From: an uncultured Arachnia sp.
GTDB taxonomy: Bacteria; Actinomycetota; Actinomycetes; Propionibacteriales; Propionibacteriaceae
Direction of reading: 5' to 3'
Length of the DNA stretch: 64,000 nucleotides
NCBI GenBank assembly: GCA_934636715.1
Contig: CAKUBE010000003.1
Coordinates: 62,001 to 126,000 of the forward strand
Position numbers and translations under genes: made by a program. Positions 26,002-34,692 of this stretch are shown here, in pieces. The first letter of the stretch is position 1, and each line of letters begins with the position of its first letter. The notes under the pieces are model-generated. The model had not been told where the DNA came from. It saw only the letters and a program-made list of their open reading frames with translations, and did no database searches.

Positions 26002-27275
26002 CTACTTCGCCAATTGCTCGGCCAGCGCGGTCTGCGCGGCCGCGAGCGCCTCGCCGGGAGCGGTGCCGTTGCGCACGTCCTCCATCATCTTGCCGAGGAT
26101 GGTCTCGTAGGCGATGTAGCCGGTCGTCACGGGGCGCGAGACGGCGGTGTTCTCCAGCTCGTAGCGGATCAGGTCGCCGACGCCGTCGCCGAAGCTGTCG
26201 CCGGCGAGGTAGGCGTCCAGCGCCTCGGCCTGAGTCGGCAGGTTGGGATCGCCCTGGGCAACCGCCAGGCTTCCCTCCTTCGTGGTGCCGACGAACTCGA
26301 GCAGCTCCGCGGCCGCGTCCACGGCGTCGGAGCCGGGATTGATCCCCCAGGCCATCGACCCGGTCGGCGTGACGGCCTTGCCGCCCTCGAAGAAGGGATG
26401 GGCGGTGATGCCCCACTCGAAGTCGAGGTCCTGGCCTCCGAGGATGCCGATGTTCCACGGGCCGGCCAGCAGGAACGCCGCGTCGCCCTTTGCGAACGTC
26501 TCCGTCGTCACCCCGAAGCCCATCCCCCGCGGCACGACCTCGTCGGCATGGACCTGGCTCCACCACTGCATCCCCTTCTCCCATTCGGGGTCAGCAGATC
26601 GGGGGTCAGGTTGTCGTCGCCGGTGAGGCCGCTGCCTCCGCCGAGCGACTGCACGAGCGGCAGCACCTGGTACGGGGTGGCGCCCTGCTCGAACAGGAGC
26701 CCCCACACGGCGCCCGCGCCCTTGGCGGCGGTGCCCGCGGCGACGACCTGCTCCCAGGTCAGGCGGTCGTCGGGCGAGGTCGTCGGGGCGAGGTCGCCGG
26801 CCGCGGCCAGGTCCTTGTTGTAGAAGAGGAGCTGCGTGGAGGTCTGCACGGGCATGGCGTAGAGCTTCCCGTCGAAGGTGGAGGCCTCGACGGCGTCGGG
26901 CAGGACCGCCCCGTCGGGAATGGTGACCTTGCCCGTGAGGTCGACGAGCATCTCCTTCGATGCGAGGCTGGCGAGGCGGGGCTGGTCGACCATGTAGACG
27001 TCGACCTCCTTGTCCTTGCCGCCCACGCGGCTCTGGATCACCGAGTTGAGGTCGTTGAACGGCACCGTCTGGACCTCGATGGTGATGTCCGGCTTCACCT
27101 TGGCGAAGGCGTCGATGAGGGGCTGGAACTGCTCCTGGGAGGCGAAGGTCAGGACCTGGACCTTCGTCGACTCCGTGGCGCCCGGCTCCTCGCCGCCGGA
27201 GCAGGCGGCGAGCGCGAGGGCGGTGGTGGCGGCGACGGCGAGCGCGCCGAGGCGAGGGAGTGAGCGTGTGGACAT
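26002..27275 (-). pseudogene. Extracellular solute-binding lipoprotein of the ABC importer, frameshifted
   Basis: The 5' part (27275 to about 26595) encodes a lipoprotein signal with lipobox LAACSGG and the N-terminal binding-protein lobe (TKVQVLTFASQEQFQPLIDA, VYMVDQPRLASLASKEMLVD). The 3' part (to 26002) is in another frame and encodes the rest, from PEWEKGMQWWSQVHADEVVP to the stop. The switch falls at about 26586-26605. The region is 1274 nt, one base short of 425 codons, so a single-base deletion or a base-calling error explains it. The other genes of the operon are intact. It follows lacI with AAGGAG before its ATG. The substrate is unknown; a sugar or a nucleoside is suggested by the context. 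Confidence 0.8.
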
Positions 27276-27319
27276 GGGTTCTCCTTGGGTCGTGGGTTCA
27301 GTGGGTTCAGGGGTGAAGG

Positions 27320-28324
27320 TCAGGAACTCGCCCGGCGCACCAGCACCGGCGTGACGATCTCGCGGACCGGGGCGGCGCGATCGTCCTGGATGCGTTCGAC
27401 GACGACCTCGACGAGGCGGGTCGCGACCGAGCGGGAGCGGACGTCCAGGGTGGTCAACGCGGGCTGGGTGACGTCGGCTTGCGGGATGTCGTCCGTGCCG
27501 ACGACGGCGACATCGGCCGGGACGCTCAGGTTCGCCGCACGGGCGGCACGCAGCGCGCCGATGGCGAGCATGTCGTTGGCGGCGTAGACGGCCGTCGGCC
27601 GGTCCGCGGCGGCGAGCAGATCGGCCATGGCGCGCTCCCCCGCGTCGGCCGCGAACGACGAGCCGCCGGCCACGTGCCCGGTGAGACCCGCCTCGGCGAG
27701 CGCCTCGAGGTAGCCGTCGCGTCGGTAGCGGCCCGCGGCGACGGCGAGGTCGCCGGCGATGTGGGCGATGCGGGTGTGGCCCTGCTCGAGGAGGTGCCGG
27801 GTGGCCCGTCGCGCGCCCTCGGCCAGGTCTTCGGACACCCGATCGATCCGGTCGTCATCGATCTCCGAGTCGGTGGCCGCCACCACCACGCCGGCGGCCA
27901 CGACGTCGCGGAGGTCGGCCGCGGTCAGGTGGTTGGACACCAGCACGATCCCGTCGACGCCGTGTGCGTGCAGGGTGCTGAGCGCTTTCCGCTCCCGGCT
28001 CGCCTCACCCCAGGTGTCCCAGACCATCGTGGAATAGCCGAGCTCCTCGGCCCGCTCCTGCGCGGCCCGGACGAACTTCGGGAACAGCGGGTTGGTGATG
28101 TCCGGGATGACGATGCCCAGAAGCTGCGACCGCTTGGTACGCAGGGCGCGAGCGGTCCGATTCGGCGAGTAGCCCAGTTCGTCCGCGGCGGCGCGCACGC
28201 GCTGGGCCGTCGACTCGCCGACGCGGATCGACCCGCCCTGCTTGTTGCTCAGCACGGCGGACGCGGCCGCCGGGGACACCCCGGCCCGCTCGGCTACCTG
28301 ACGCAGCGTTGCTCCTTTTCCCAT
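27320..28324 (-). CDS. LacI-family transcriptional regulator
   Basis: The 334-residue repressor has the LacI HTH (TLRQVAERAGVSPAAASAVL, RVRAAADELGYSPNRTARAL) and the periplasmic-binding-like domain (LGIVIPDITNPLFPKFVRAA, GVDGIVLVSNHLTAADL, AVVGTDDIPQADVTQPALTT). It starts at an ATG right beside an operator-like palindrome (28331-28350). It is transcribed ahead of the ABC importer genes and iunH on the same strand, 44 bp before the binding protein, and probably represses all five genes and itself. The effector is likely the transported sugar or nucleoside. Confidence 0.92.
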   Translation of the reverse strand: MGKGATLRQVAERAGVSPAAASAVLSNKQGGSIRVGESTAQRVRAAADELGYSPNRTARALRTKRSQLLGIVIPDITNPLFPKFVRAAQERAEELGYSTMVWDTWGEASRERKALSTLHAHGVDGIVLVSNHLTAADLRDVVAAGVVVAATDSEIDDDRIDRVSEDLAEGARRATRHLLEQGHTRIAHIAGDLAVAAGRYRRDGYLEALAEAGLTGHVAGGSSFAADAGERAMADLLAAADRPTAVYAANDMLAIGALRAARAANLSVPADVAVVGTDDIPQADVTQPALTTLDVRSRSVATRLVEVVVERIQDDRAAPVREIVTPVLVRRASS

Positions 28325-28330
28325 GAGAGA

Positions 28331-28350
28331 ATGATTAATCGATTCATCAT
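28331..28350. promoter_or_regulatory. LacI-type operator before lacI
   Basis: The 20-bp site has arms ATGAT-T-AAT and ATT-C-ATCAT around a CG centre, with one mismatched pair. It lies six bases upstream of the lacI ATG, over the expected promoter, so it should mediate autoregulation. Confidence 0.7.
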
Positions 28351-28388
28351 CGATGTCAAGAGCCTCGCCGAAATTAGTTCCTGAGAAG

Positions 28389-28949
28389 CTACGTACCGTC
28401 GGGATCGACGGAGTCCTCGGAGGTCCAGCGGCCGACGTCCATCGTCTGCCGCAGACCGGTCAACTGGATGACGCGCTGGATGGTCAGGTCGCGGCGCTCG
28501 GGATCGCCGACGAACCGGATGGCGCGGAGGCCCTGGTCCTGCGCGGCGGTCTCGAAGACGAAGTGCCCGTAGCCGAGGAGGTGCCCGAGCAGCGAGCGCG
28601 ACATCGAGATGTCGAGGATCCGGCTCATCGGCATCGTCGCCAGGTGCGTGTTGAACACCCCGTGCACGCGGAACACGCGCATGTTCGTGATCACGAACCG
28701 GTCCATGTGCACCACGTGGACCTTCCACATCCCGACGGCGAGAGCCGCGAGCCCGAGCAGGAGCGGGATCCAGAAGTATCCGCGCGCCCAGATCATCGCC
28801 AGGAACAGCGGAATGCTGAGCCCCATCACGACGTACCAGCCGACGGAGGCGGCCCAGTGCTTGCGCACCTCGTCGATGACGACCTCGCCCTCGACGGTGA
28901 GCAGGTGCGCGTCGACGTTGGGATCGAGGAAGCGCCAGACGACGCTCAT
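28389..28949 (-). CDS. Bacterial PH-domain membrane protein
   Basis: The 186-residue protein has two TM segments (SVGWYVVMGLSIPLFLAMIW and WIPLLLGLAALAVGMW). A C-terminal bPH2/DUF304-type pleckstrin-homology-like domain is marked by RFVITNMRVFRVHGVF, ATMPMSRILDISMSRSLLG and GYGHFVFETAAQDQGLR. The function of such proteins is not well defined; roles at the membrane surface are suspected. The small gene 28952-29107 lies two bases upstream in the same direction, so they form an operon. Confidence 0.8.
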   Translation of the reverse strand: MSVVWRFLDPNVDAHLLTVEGEVVIDEVRKHWAASVGWYVVMGLSIPLFLAMIWARGYFWIPLLLGLAALAVGMWKVHVVHMDRFVITNMRVFRVHGVFNTHLATMPMSRILDISMSRSLLGHLLGYGHFVFETAAQDQGLRAIRFVGDPERRDLTIQRVIQLTGLRQTMDVGRWTSEDSVDPDGT

Positions 28950-28951
28950 GG

Positions 28952-29107
28952 CTATCCCGCGAGCGAGCTGAAGAAACGGCCGATCGACTCGAACGCGCCG
29001 AAGAAGGAACGCACGGCCTCGGCGGCGGCCTCCGGCCGCGTGAAGAGGTAGAAGAGAACGAATGCGGCGACGAGCACCAGCAGGATCTTCTTGATCCAGT
29101 TGACCAC
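28952..29107 (-). CDS. Small single-pass membrane protein (51 residues)
   Basis: This short gene reads MVNWIKKILLVLVAAFVLFY, then a charged segment (TRPEAAAEAV) and an amphipathic end (RSFFGAFESIGRFFSSLAG). It has one TM helix near the N terminus. The GTG start is preceded by GAGGAGGGC, a strong ribosome binding site. It is two bases upstream of the PH-domain gene. I do not recognise it, but the site and spacing support a real gene. Confidence 0.7.
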   Translation of the reverse strand: MVNWIKKILLVLVAAFVLFYLFTRPEAAAEAVRSFFGAFESIGRFFSSLAG

Positions 29108-29187
29108 GGGCGCCCTCCTCGCGTTAGTCCCGAGGTAACAGTCTGCACGAGGTCGACCCCGCTCGCTCCCGCGACTCGCCGGTGTGC

Positions 29188-29202
29188 CAAGCTTGGCCCA
29201 TG
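29188..29202 (+). promoter_or_regulatory. Leaderless-type promoter of mce
   Basis: CAAGCT (29188-29193) ends six bases before the ATG at 29200. The box is part of the palindrome GCCAAGCTTGGC. Confidence 0.4.
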
Positions 29203-29649
29203 GAGAATTCTGACCTGTTCATCTGCATCGATCACGTCGGCCTTGCCGTCCCGGACCTCGACGAGGCCATCGCGTTCCACTCAGAGGTCTTCGGCTGGCG
29301 CGAACTGCACCGTGAGGTCAACGAGGAGCAGGGTGTCGCCGAGGCGATGATCGGCACCGGCGAGCAGGGCGAAGAGAACGCCAAGATCCAGCTGCTCGCC
29401 CCGCTGAACGAGAACTCGACCATCGCGAAGTTCCTCGACCGCAACGGCCCCGGCATGCAGCAGCTGGCCTACCGCGTCGCCGACCTCGACCACGTGAGCG
29501 CCGTCCTCAAGGAGCGCGGCATGCGGCTGCTCTTCCCCGAGGCGAAGCGCGGCACCGGCGGCTCGCGCATCAACTTCGTGCACCCCAAGGACGCCCGGGG
29601 CGTGCTGCTCGAGCTGGTCGAGCTCCCCAAGGACGCGGCGGAGCACTGA
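29200..29649 (+). CDS. mce: Methylmalonyl-CoA epimerase
   Basis: This enzyme interconverts the R and S forms of methylmalonyl-CoA, part of the propionate/succinate (Wood-Werkman) pathway. The 149-residue VOC-fold protein has the metal ligands in IDHVGLAVPDL (His) and in GMQQLAYRVADL, with FVHPKDARGVLLELVE providing the C-terminal glutamate. The GNGPGMQQLAYRV-type block is typical of the family. It sits alone and has a strong hairpin terminator after it. Its presence fits a propionate-producing actinobacterium. Confidence 0.92.
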   Translation: MENSDLFICIDHVGLAVPDLDEAIAFHSEVFGWRELHREVNEEQGVAEAMIGTGEQGEENAKIQLLAPLNENSTIAKFLDRNGPGMQQLAYRVADLDHVSAVLKERGMRLLFPEAKRGTGGSRINFVHPKDARGVLLELVELPKDAAEH

Positions 29650-29668
29650 CCGCCACGGATCTCTCGCG

Positions 29669-29699
29669 CGGGGCGGGGCGGCTGGGCCGTCCCGCCCCG
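29669..29699 (+). terminator. GC-rich hairpin after mce
   Basis: A 13-bp stem (CGGGGCGGGGCGG with its complement, one G-U pair) encloses a 5-nt loop, starting 20 bases after the mce stop. No U tract follows, as is common in high-GC Actinobacteria. Confidence 0.65.
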
Positions 29700-29769
29700 T
29701 CGTGTCCCCGCCACTTTGTCGGAGCCACCCACTAGTCTCGACCCCGTAGTCATCAAGGAAGGAATTCTG

Positions 29770-30846
29770 GTGAGCGATACACCTCGCGACCTGGAGACCG
29801 AGGAGACCGGCCTCAACCTCTTCGACGAGCGCGCGTCAGCCGCCGGCAGCTTCCCGCACGCCATGCTCGGCTACGACAAGAACACCGTCGACGGGTACGT
29901 GCGCGAGGTCGAGTCGAGGGCGAGCCAGCTGCGGGCGGACCTGCGCGAGGCGCGGCACCAGACCGAACTCATCCGGGCCCAGCTGGGCACCACGGACTTC
30001 ACCCGGCTCGGCGCGCACACCACCGCCCTCCTGCGCGCCGCGGAGGCCCAGGCCGCGGACATCGTTTCGCGCGCCACGCGCGAGGGCGAGCGGATCAAGA
30101 TCGAGGCCCGGCGCACCAGCGCGGAGCTCCGCGAAGCGGCGCAGCAGGAGGCTGACGACATCCGCCTGACCGGGCTCTCCGGGCTCCGGCAGCTGCGCCA
30201 GGAACAGGCCGAGGCGGGCAAGGAGGCGCTCGCGGCGGCGCGCCGGGACGCCGACCTCATCCTCAGCGAGGCCCGGCAACGGGCGAAGGCCTCAGACGAC
30301 GCCGCGGCCGCCCGGGCGTTGGCGCTCGCCGAGTCGACGGCGATCGACGCGGCCCGGGTGGGCCAGGAGGCCGCCAAGCGCGCGGCCCAGATCCAGGCCG
30401 AGGCGGCTGCCACCGCCGAGGCCACGCTCGCTCGGGTCTCGGAACAGGCGAAGGACGCCGAGGAGAAGATCGCGCAGCAGTTGTCGGATGCGGCGGCGGC
30501 TGCCGACGCCGCGGCCGCCCGTGCCGCCGCGGCGCAGGACGAGGCCCAGAAGGCCAGGACGGACGCCATCGCCGAGGCGGAAGACATCCGGCTGGCAGCC
30601 AATCGCGAGTCCGAGGAGAAGCTGGCCGCCACCCGTCGCCGTGCCGCCGCGGTGGTCGAGGAACTCGAGGAGAAGCTGGCGTGGCGCAGGGAGGAGCTCG
30701 AGCGCGAGATCGCGGACCTCGAATCGAAGCGCCACCAGGCGCTCGCCACCCTCGGCAACCTGCGCGCACTGGCCGAGGAATCGGAGGCACGATTCGCCGC
30801 GGACGAGCCGACGACCATCATCCCGCAGGTGAAGCCACGCCAGTGA
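29770..30846 (+). CDS. DivIVA-like coiled-coil protein
   Basis: The 358-residue protein begins with a DivIVA-like N-terminal segment (GSFPHAMLGYDKNTVDGYVREVESR), where GYD and VDGY are the usual membrane-binding and dimer motifs. It continues as a long Ala/Glu/Arg/Asp-rich coiled coil that runs nearly to the end, then PTTIIPQVKPRQ. In Actinobacteria such proteins organise polar growth or septum formation (Wag31, SepIVA); which of these it resembles most is not clear. The GTG at 29770 was chosen because of AAGGAAGGA just upstream. The next gene starts in its stop (GTGA). Confidence 0.75.
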   Translation: MSDTPRDLETEETGLNLFDERASAAGSFPHAMLGYDKNTVDGYVREVESRASQLRADLREARHQTELIRAQLGTTDFTRLGAHTTALLRAAEAQAADIVSRATREGERIKIEARRTSAELREAAQQEADDIRLTGLSGLRQLRQEQAEAGKEALAAARRDADLILSEARQRAKASDDAAAARALALAESTAIDAARVGQEAAKRAAQIQAEAAATAEATLARVSEQAKDAEEKIAQQLSDAAAAADAAAARAAAAQDEAQKARTDAIAEAEDIRLAANRESEEKLAATRRRAAAVVEELEEKLAWRREELEREIADLESKRHQALATLGNLRALAEESEARFAADEPTTIIPQVKPRQ

Positions 30847-32045
30847 CCCCGACCCCCGAAGACCCGGACGCGCTCCCGGAGACCCGCGGGCCACGGCCCC
30901 GTGGTTTCATGCGCCGCGCGCTGGGCAGGGCGGGGCGCGAGGCTCGCACGCTGATCACGCCGCCTCCCCTCGAGCCGGTCACCCCTGTCCCGCCGCTTCC
31001 CCCACCGCCCGACGGGGTCAGGCGACGCTCGCCGTTTGCGGTCGGCTTCCTCGGCGCATGGGGCGTGATCGTCGCGGCCGCGCTCGCCCTTGCCGTCTAC
31101 AACGTCCAGAGCGTGCTGCTGCTCGTCGTCCTCGCGCTCTTCCTCGCGCTCGGCCTCAACCCTGCGGTCGAGTTCCTGACCCGCCGACGGCTGCCGCGGC
31201 CGTTGGCGGTCCTCATCGTCACGCTGCTGCTCTTCGGCGTCGTCGCGCTCGGCTTCGTGGCCTTCGTTCCCGTCGTCACGGAGCAGACGACCGCGCTGAT
31301 GCGCAACCTCCCCGGGCTGCTGGACAGGATGACGCTGCATCCGCGGGTATGGGAGATCGAGGAGGAGTACCAGATCGTCGAGAAGATCGAGCAGTTCATC
31401 ACCTCGGGCTCGCTCATCAACAACCTGTTCGGCGGCATCCTCGGCGCGGGCCGGCTCGTCGTCAACATGGTCTTCTCCGTGATCGTCACGCTCGTGCTCA
31501 CCATCTACTTCCTGGCCTCGCTGCCCACCATCAAGGAGACGATCTACGCGCTCGCCCCGGCTAGCCGCCGCCCACGCGCGCGCTACCTCGCCGACGAGAT
31601 CTTCCGCGGCGTCTCCGGCTACATCACCGGCATGTTCGTGATCGTCACGGTCGCGTCGGTCTGCTCGTTCATCTTCATGAACATCGCGGGACTGGGCTCC
31701 TATTCGCTCGCGCTCGCCTTCGTCGTCGCCATGTTCTGCTTCATCCCGCTCGTCGGGTCCTCGCTGGCCATGGTGTCGGTGGCGCTGGTGGGCTTCGCGG
31801 TCAACCCCACCATCGGCATCGCCACCATCGTGTACTTCCTGATCTACCAGCAGTTCGATGCGTACGTCATCTACCCCAACGTCATGCGCCGCACGGTCAA
31901 GGTGCCGGGGGCCCTCGTCGTGCTGTCGGCCATCATCGGCGGCATGCTCTTCGGCGTCATCGGCGCGGTGATCGCCATCCCGACCACGGCAGCGGTCCTG
32001 CTGCTGTACCGCGAGATGGTGCAGCCGGCGTTGGACGCCTCCTGA
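30843..32045 (+). CDS. AI-2E family transporter
   Basis: The 400-residue membrane protein has a Pro-rich N-terminal tail and about eight TM segments, including FLGAWGVIVAAALALAVYNV and LLLVVLALFLALGLNPAVEF. It ends in the family-typical block ALVVLSAIIGGMLFGVIGAV followed by IAIPTTAAVLLLYREM. The family exports small molecules or ions, and the name comes from an autoinducer-2 exporter; the substrate here is unknown. It starts at GTG overlapping the DivIVA-like gene stop, so the two are co-translated. Confidence 0.85.
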   Translation: MTPTPEDPDALPETRGPRPRGFMRRALGRAGREARTLITPPPLEPVTPVPPLPPPPDGVRRRSPFAVGFLGAWGVIVAAALALAVYNVQSVLLLVVLALFLALGLNPAVEFLTRRRLPRPLAVLIVTLLLFGVVALGFVAFVPVVTEQTTALMRNLPGLLDRMTLHPRVWEIEEEYQIVEKIEQFITSGSLINNLFGGILGAGRLVVNMVFSVIVTLVLTIYFLASLPTIKETIYALAPASRRPRARYLADEIFRGVSGYITGMFVIVTVASVCSFIFMNIAGLGSYSLALAFVVAMFCFIPLVGSSLAMVSVALVGFAVNPTIGIATIVYFLIYQQFDAYVIYPNVMRRTVKVPGALVVLSAIIGGMLFGVIGAVIAIPTTAAVLLLYREMVQPALDAS

Positions 32046-32054
32046 CCTCGCGGG

Positions 32055-32069
32055 TAGGTTGAGACGGTG
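32055..32069 (+). promoter_or_regulatory. Leaderless promoter of nucS
   Basis: TAGGTT (32055-32060) is followed by six bases and the GTG at 32067. No Shine-Dalgarno sequence is present. Confidence 0.5.
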
Positions 32070-32762
32070 CGTTTGGTGATTGCTCGCTGCCAGGTGGACT
32101 ACGTAGGGCGGTTGACGGCCCACCTGCCGATGGCCACCCGGCTCATCCTCGTGAAGGCCGACGGGTCCGTGTCCGTCCACGCCGACGACCGCGCATACAA
32201 GCCGCTCAACTGGATGAGCCCGCCCTGCACCCTCACCGTCGCAGGCCCCGACCCGGACGCGGCCGACGCCCTCGGGGTCACAGAGGTGTGGCAGGTCAAG
32301 GCCAAGGACGGCGACACGCTTCACATCTCTCTCGCCGAGGTCTTCCACGACTCGGCGCACGAGCTGGGCACCGACCCCGGACTCCAGAAGGACGGCGTCG
32401 AGGCGCACCTTCAGGCGCTGCTCGCCGAGCATCCCTCGACGCTCGGCGAGGGCATGCGCCTGGTCCGGCGGGAGCACTTCACCCCCATCGGCCCCGTCGA
32501 TCTGTTGCTGCGCGACCCGGCCGGCTCCCACGTCGCCGTCGAGGTGAAGCGACGCGGCGAGATCGACGGCGTCGAGCAGCTGACCCGCTACCTCGAGCTC
32601 ATGAACCGCGATCCCCAGCTGGCCCCGGTGCGCGGCATCTTCGCGGCCCAGCAGATCAAGCCCCAGGCCCGCACGCTCGCCGCCGACCGTGGCATCGAGT
32701 GCCGCCTCGTCGACTATGACGCGCTGCGCGGCCTCGACAACGCCGACGAGCGGCTGTTCTGA
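32067..32762 (+). CDS. nucS: Endonuclease NucS (EndoMS), mismatch repair
   Basis: NucS cleaves both strands at G-T, G-G and T-T mismatches and replaces MutS/MutL in many Actinobacteria and Archaea. The 231-residue protein has the N-terminal DNA-binding domain ([32 protein letters not shown]) and a C-terminal PD-(D/E)XK nuclease domain with [29 protein letters not shown] and [13 protein letters not shown]. The last residues DERLF resemble the C-terminal beta-clamp-binding tail known for actinobacterial NucS. The GTG start fits the leaderless promoter. Its stop overlaps the next gene by one base. Confidence 0.93.
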   Translation: MRLVIARCQVDYVGRLTAHLPMATRLILVKADGSVSVHADDRAYKPLNWMSPPCTLTVAGPDPDAADALGVTEVWQVKAKDGDTLHISLAEVFHDSAHELGTDPGLQKDGVEAHLQALLAEHPSTLGEGMRLVRREHFTPIGPVDLLLRDPAGSHVAVEVKRRGEIDGVEQLTRYLELMNRDPQLAPVRGIFAAQQIKPQARTLAADRGIECRLVDYDALRGLDNADERLF

Positions 32763-33034
32763 TGGCGCGCCGCCCCTCGAAGCACCTCCGCGAGCCGCGG
32801 CCGCTGCTGAGCGGCGGCTCCCAGCGCAAGGTCGTCCGCGGGGGCGTCGAATACATCGCGCGGGATGTGCCCGCCCACCGCGCGGAGAAGCCCTACACGT
32901 GCCCCGGCTGCCTGCATCAGGTGGTCCCCGGCACCGCCCATGTCGTGGTCTGGCCCGTCACCGCGCCGCTCGGCGCAGGCAGCGGCCTCGAGGTGCGCCG
33001 GCACTGGCACCCGCATTGCTGGGGGCGCGCGTGA
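32762..33034 (+). CDS. Small putative zinc-binding protein
   Basis: This 90-residue basic protein carries a CPGC motif (YTCPGCLHQVVPGTAHVVV) and a C-terminal HWHPHCW, a C2-HC arrangement fitting a zinc site. A similar short protein is seen next to nucS in other Actinobacteria, but I know of no function. Its ATG overlaps the nucS stop, and its own stop overlaps the hydrolase GTG by four bases, so the three form an operon. Confidence 0.7.
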   Translation: MARRPSKHLREPRPLLSGGSQRKVVRGGVEYIARDVPAHRAEKPYTCPGCLHQVVPGTAHVVVWPVTAPLGAGSGLEVRRHWHPHCWGRA

Positions 33035-33807
33035 AGCTCAATGCGCTGACCGTCGGCTCCGGTCCCCGCCACGTCGTGTTCCTGCACGGCCTCTTCGGCC
33101 AGGGCAAGAACTGGGGCTCGATCGCGACGGCGCTGGCCGACGTCGCCACCTGCCACCTGGTCGACCTGCCGAACCACGGCCTCTCCCCCTGGACCGAGGA
33201 GTTCGACCTGGACGAGCAGGCCGACCTGGTCGCCGACTGGCTCCGCGAGCACGTGCCGACCCTGGTGGTCCTCATCGGTCATTCGCTGGGTGGGAAGATC
33301 GCCATGCGGCTGGCGCTGCGCCACCCGGAGCTGGTGGAGCGGCTGATGGTGGTCGACATCTCGCCCGCCCGCAACGAGGCCGCGCAGAACTTCGCGTCGT
33401 TGGTCTCCGCGCTGCGCCGCCTCGATCTCGATCACATCACCAGCCGCGGCCAGGCCGAGCAGCTGCTGACGGCGGAGATCCCGGACGTCGTCGTGCGCCG
33501 CTTCCTGCTGCAGAACCTGCGGCACAAGGGCGAGCACTGGTCCTGGGCCGCGAACCTCGACCTCCTCGGCGACTCGCTGCACGAGGTCGGCGGCTGGTAT
33601 CCCATCCACGCCACCTACGACGGCCCGGTCGTCTGGGTCAACGGCGGCCGTTCCCCGTACGTCCAGCCGGAGCACGTCGAGCCGATGCGCGCTCTGTTCC
33701 CGCGCGTCCGTCAGGTCACGCTGAAGCGCGCCGGCCACTGGGTGCACGCCGAGGATCCGGCGGCCTTCGTCCAGGTCTGCCGCCTCTTCCTCAGCGACGC
33801 CGGTTGA
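33031..33807 (+). CDS. Alpha/beta hydrolase
   Basis: The 258-residue enzyme has the oxyanion-hole block VVFLHGLFGQGKNWGSIA, the nucleophile elbow GHSLGGKIAM (Ser), ISPARNEAAQ after it and the catalytic His in KRAGHWVHAEDP. Fold and length are like YbfF-type esterases. The natural substrate is unknown. The start GTG overlaps the previous gene. The stop codon lies inside the first unit of the 93-bp tandem repeat. Confidence 0.88.
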   Translation: MKLNALTVGSGPRHVVFLHGLFGQGKNWGSIATALADVATCHLVDLPNHGLSPWTEEFDLDEQADLVADWLREHVPTLVVLIGHSLGGKIAMRLALRHPELVERLMVVDISPARNEAAQNFASLVSALRRLDLDHITSRGQAEQLLTAEIPDVVVRRFLLQNLRHKGEHWSWAANLDLLGDSLHEVGGWYPIHATYDGPVVWVNGGRSPYVQPEHVEPMRALFPRVRQVTLKRAGHWVHAEDPAAFVQVCRLFLSDAG

Positions 33808-34008
33808 GCCACCCCTCCGCTGGTTGAGCCGGACCGCGATGAAGTCTCATCACGCTGGTTGAGCCGAGGCGCGTCGACGATGTCTCACCACGCCGGCTGA
33901 GCCACCCCTCCGCTGGTTGAGCCGGACCGCGACGAAGTCTCATCACGCTGGTTGAGCCGAGGCGCGTCGACGGAGTCGACCGCGTCTCGTGGTCGTTACC
34001 AATGAACC
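33799..34008. repeat. Dispersed intergenic repeat, copy 5, with a 93-bp tandem duplication
   Basis: Unit 1 (33799-33891) and unit 2 (33892 to about 33973) are in tandem with only two mismatches over about 82 bp. Each unit has several GGTTGAGCC elements separated by CACCCCTCCGCT and by CCGCGA(T/C)GAAGTCTCATC. A third partial part ends in GTCGTTACCAATGAACC at about 34008. It fills the space between the convergent hydrolase and cyclophilin genes and supplies the hydrolase stop codon. Confidence 0.75.
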
Positions 34009-34016
34009 GACGCCGG

Positions 34017-34685
34017 TCAGCCCAAGGTGACCGACTCGATGCGGGCCTCCGCGATCGGCGACATGCCATCGACGCCGTCGACGCCCTGCGCGGCGATCCC
34101 GCGGACCACGTCGAGTCCGGCCTCGTCCATCGTGCCGAAGACGGTGTATTCCGGCGGAAGCGGGGTGTCGTCCCAGACGAGGAAGAACTGCGAGCCGCCC
34201 GTGTTCGGCGCCTGGCGCTTGGCCATCGCGACGGTGCCTGCCGGGTAGGTGACTGACTCGTCCACCTCGTCGGGGACGGTATAGCCCGGGCCGCCGGTGC
34301 CCGTGGCCGTCGGGTCGCCGCACTGCAGGATGAAGATGCCGTAGTCGACGAGGCGGTGGCAGGCGGTGTCGTCGTAGTAGCCCTGCTCGGCCAGGGACGC
34401 GAACGAGTTGACGGTGCACGGCGCCTTCGCCCTGTCCAGCGTCAGGGTGACGTCGCCCGCGGTCATCGAGAGCGTGGCGGTCACCGTGCCCGTCGCGGAC
34501 ACGTCCGTGGTGTTCGGCGGGTCGACGGCGCGCGCCGGGTCGCCGTCGGGCGGGTAGGCGCAGGTCACGGTGCCCGCGGCGGCGTTGCCCGGGTTCGTGT
34601 TGTTGGCGTCAGCGCAGCCCGCGAGCGCGAGCGCCGATACGGCGAGGACGAGGGGGAAGCTGGTCAGCGTGCGCACGCGCTCCAC
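34017..34685 (-). CDS. Lipoprotein peptidyl-prolyl cis-trans isomerase (cyclophilin)
   Basis: The 222-residue protein has a lipoprotein signal (LVLAVSALALAGC, lipidated cysteine at about residue 24), a Thr/Asn/Pro-rich spacer and a cyclophilin domain. The domain includes NSFASLAEQGYYDDTACHRL and LQCGDPTATGTGGPGYTVPD, and the ligand-binding loop GGSQFFLVWDD. Cyclophilins of this kind assist folding outside the membrane. The usual FHR active-site motif appears as CHRL, so activity may be reduced. The start is GTG at 34685, only 20 bp from the divergent cobalamin adenosyltransferase start. Confidence 0.85.
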   Translation of the reverse strand: MERVRTLTSFPLVLAVSALALAGCADANNTNPGNAAAGTVTCAYPPDGDPARAVDPPNTTDVSATGTVTATLSMTAGDVTLTLDRAKAPCTVNSFASLAEQGYYDDTACHRLVDYGIFILQCGDPTATGTGGPGYTVPDEVDESVTYPAGTVAMAKRQAPNTGGSQFFLVWDDTPLPPEYTVFGTMDEAGLDVVRGIAAQGVDGVDGMSPIAEARIESVTLG

Positions 34686-34692
34686 TCTGGCA

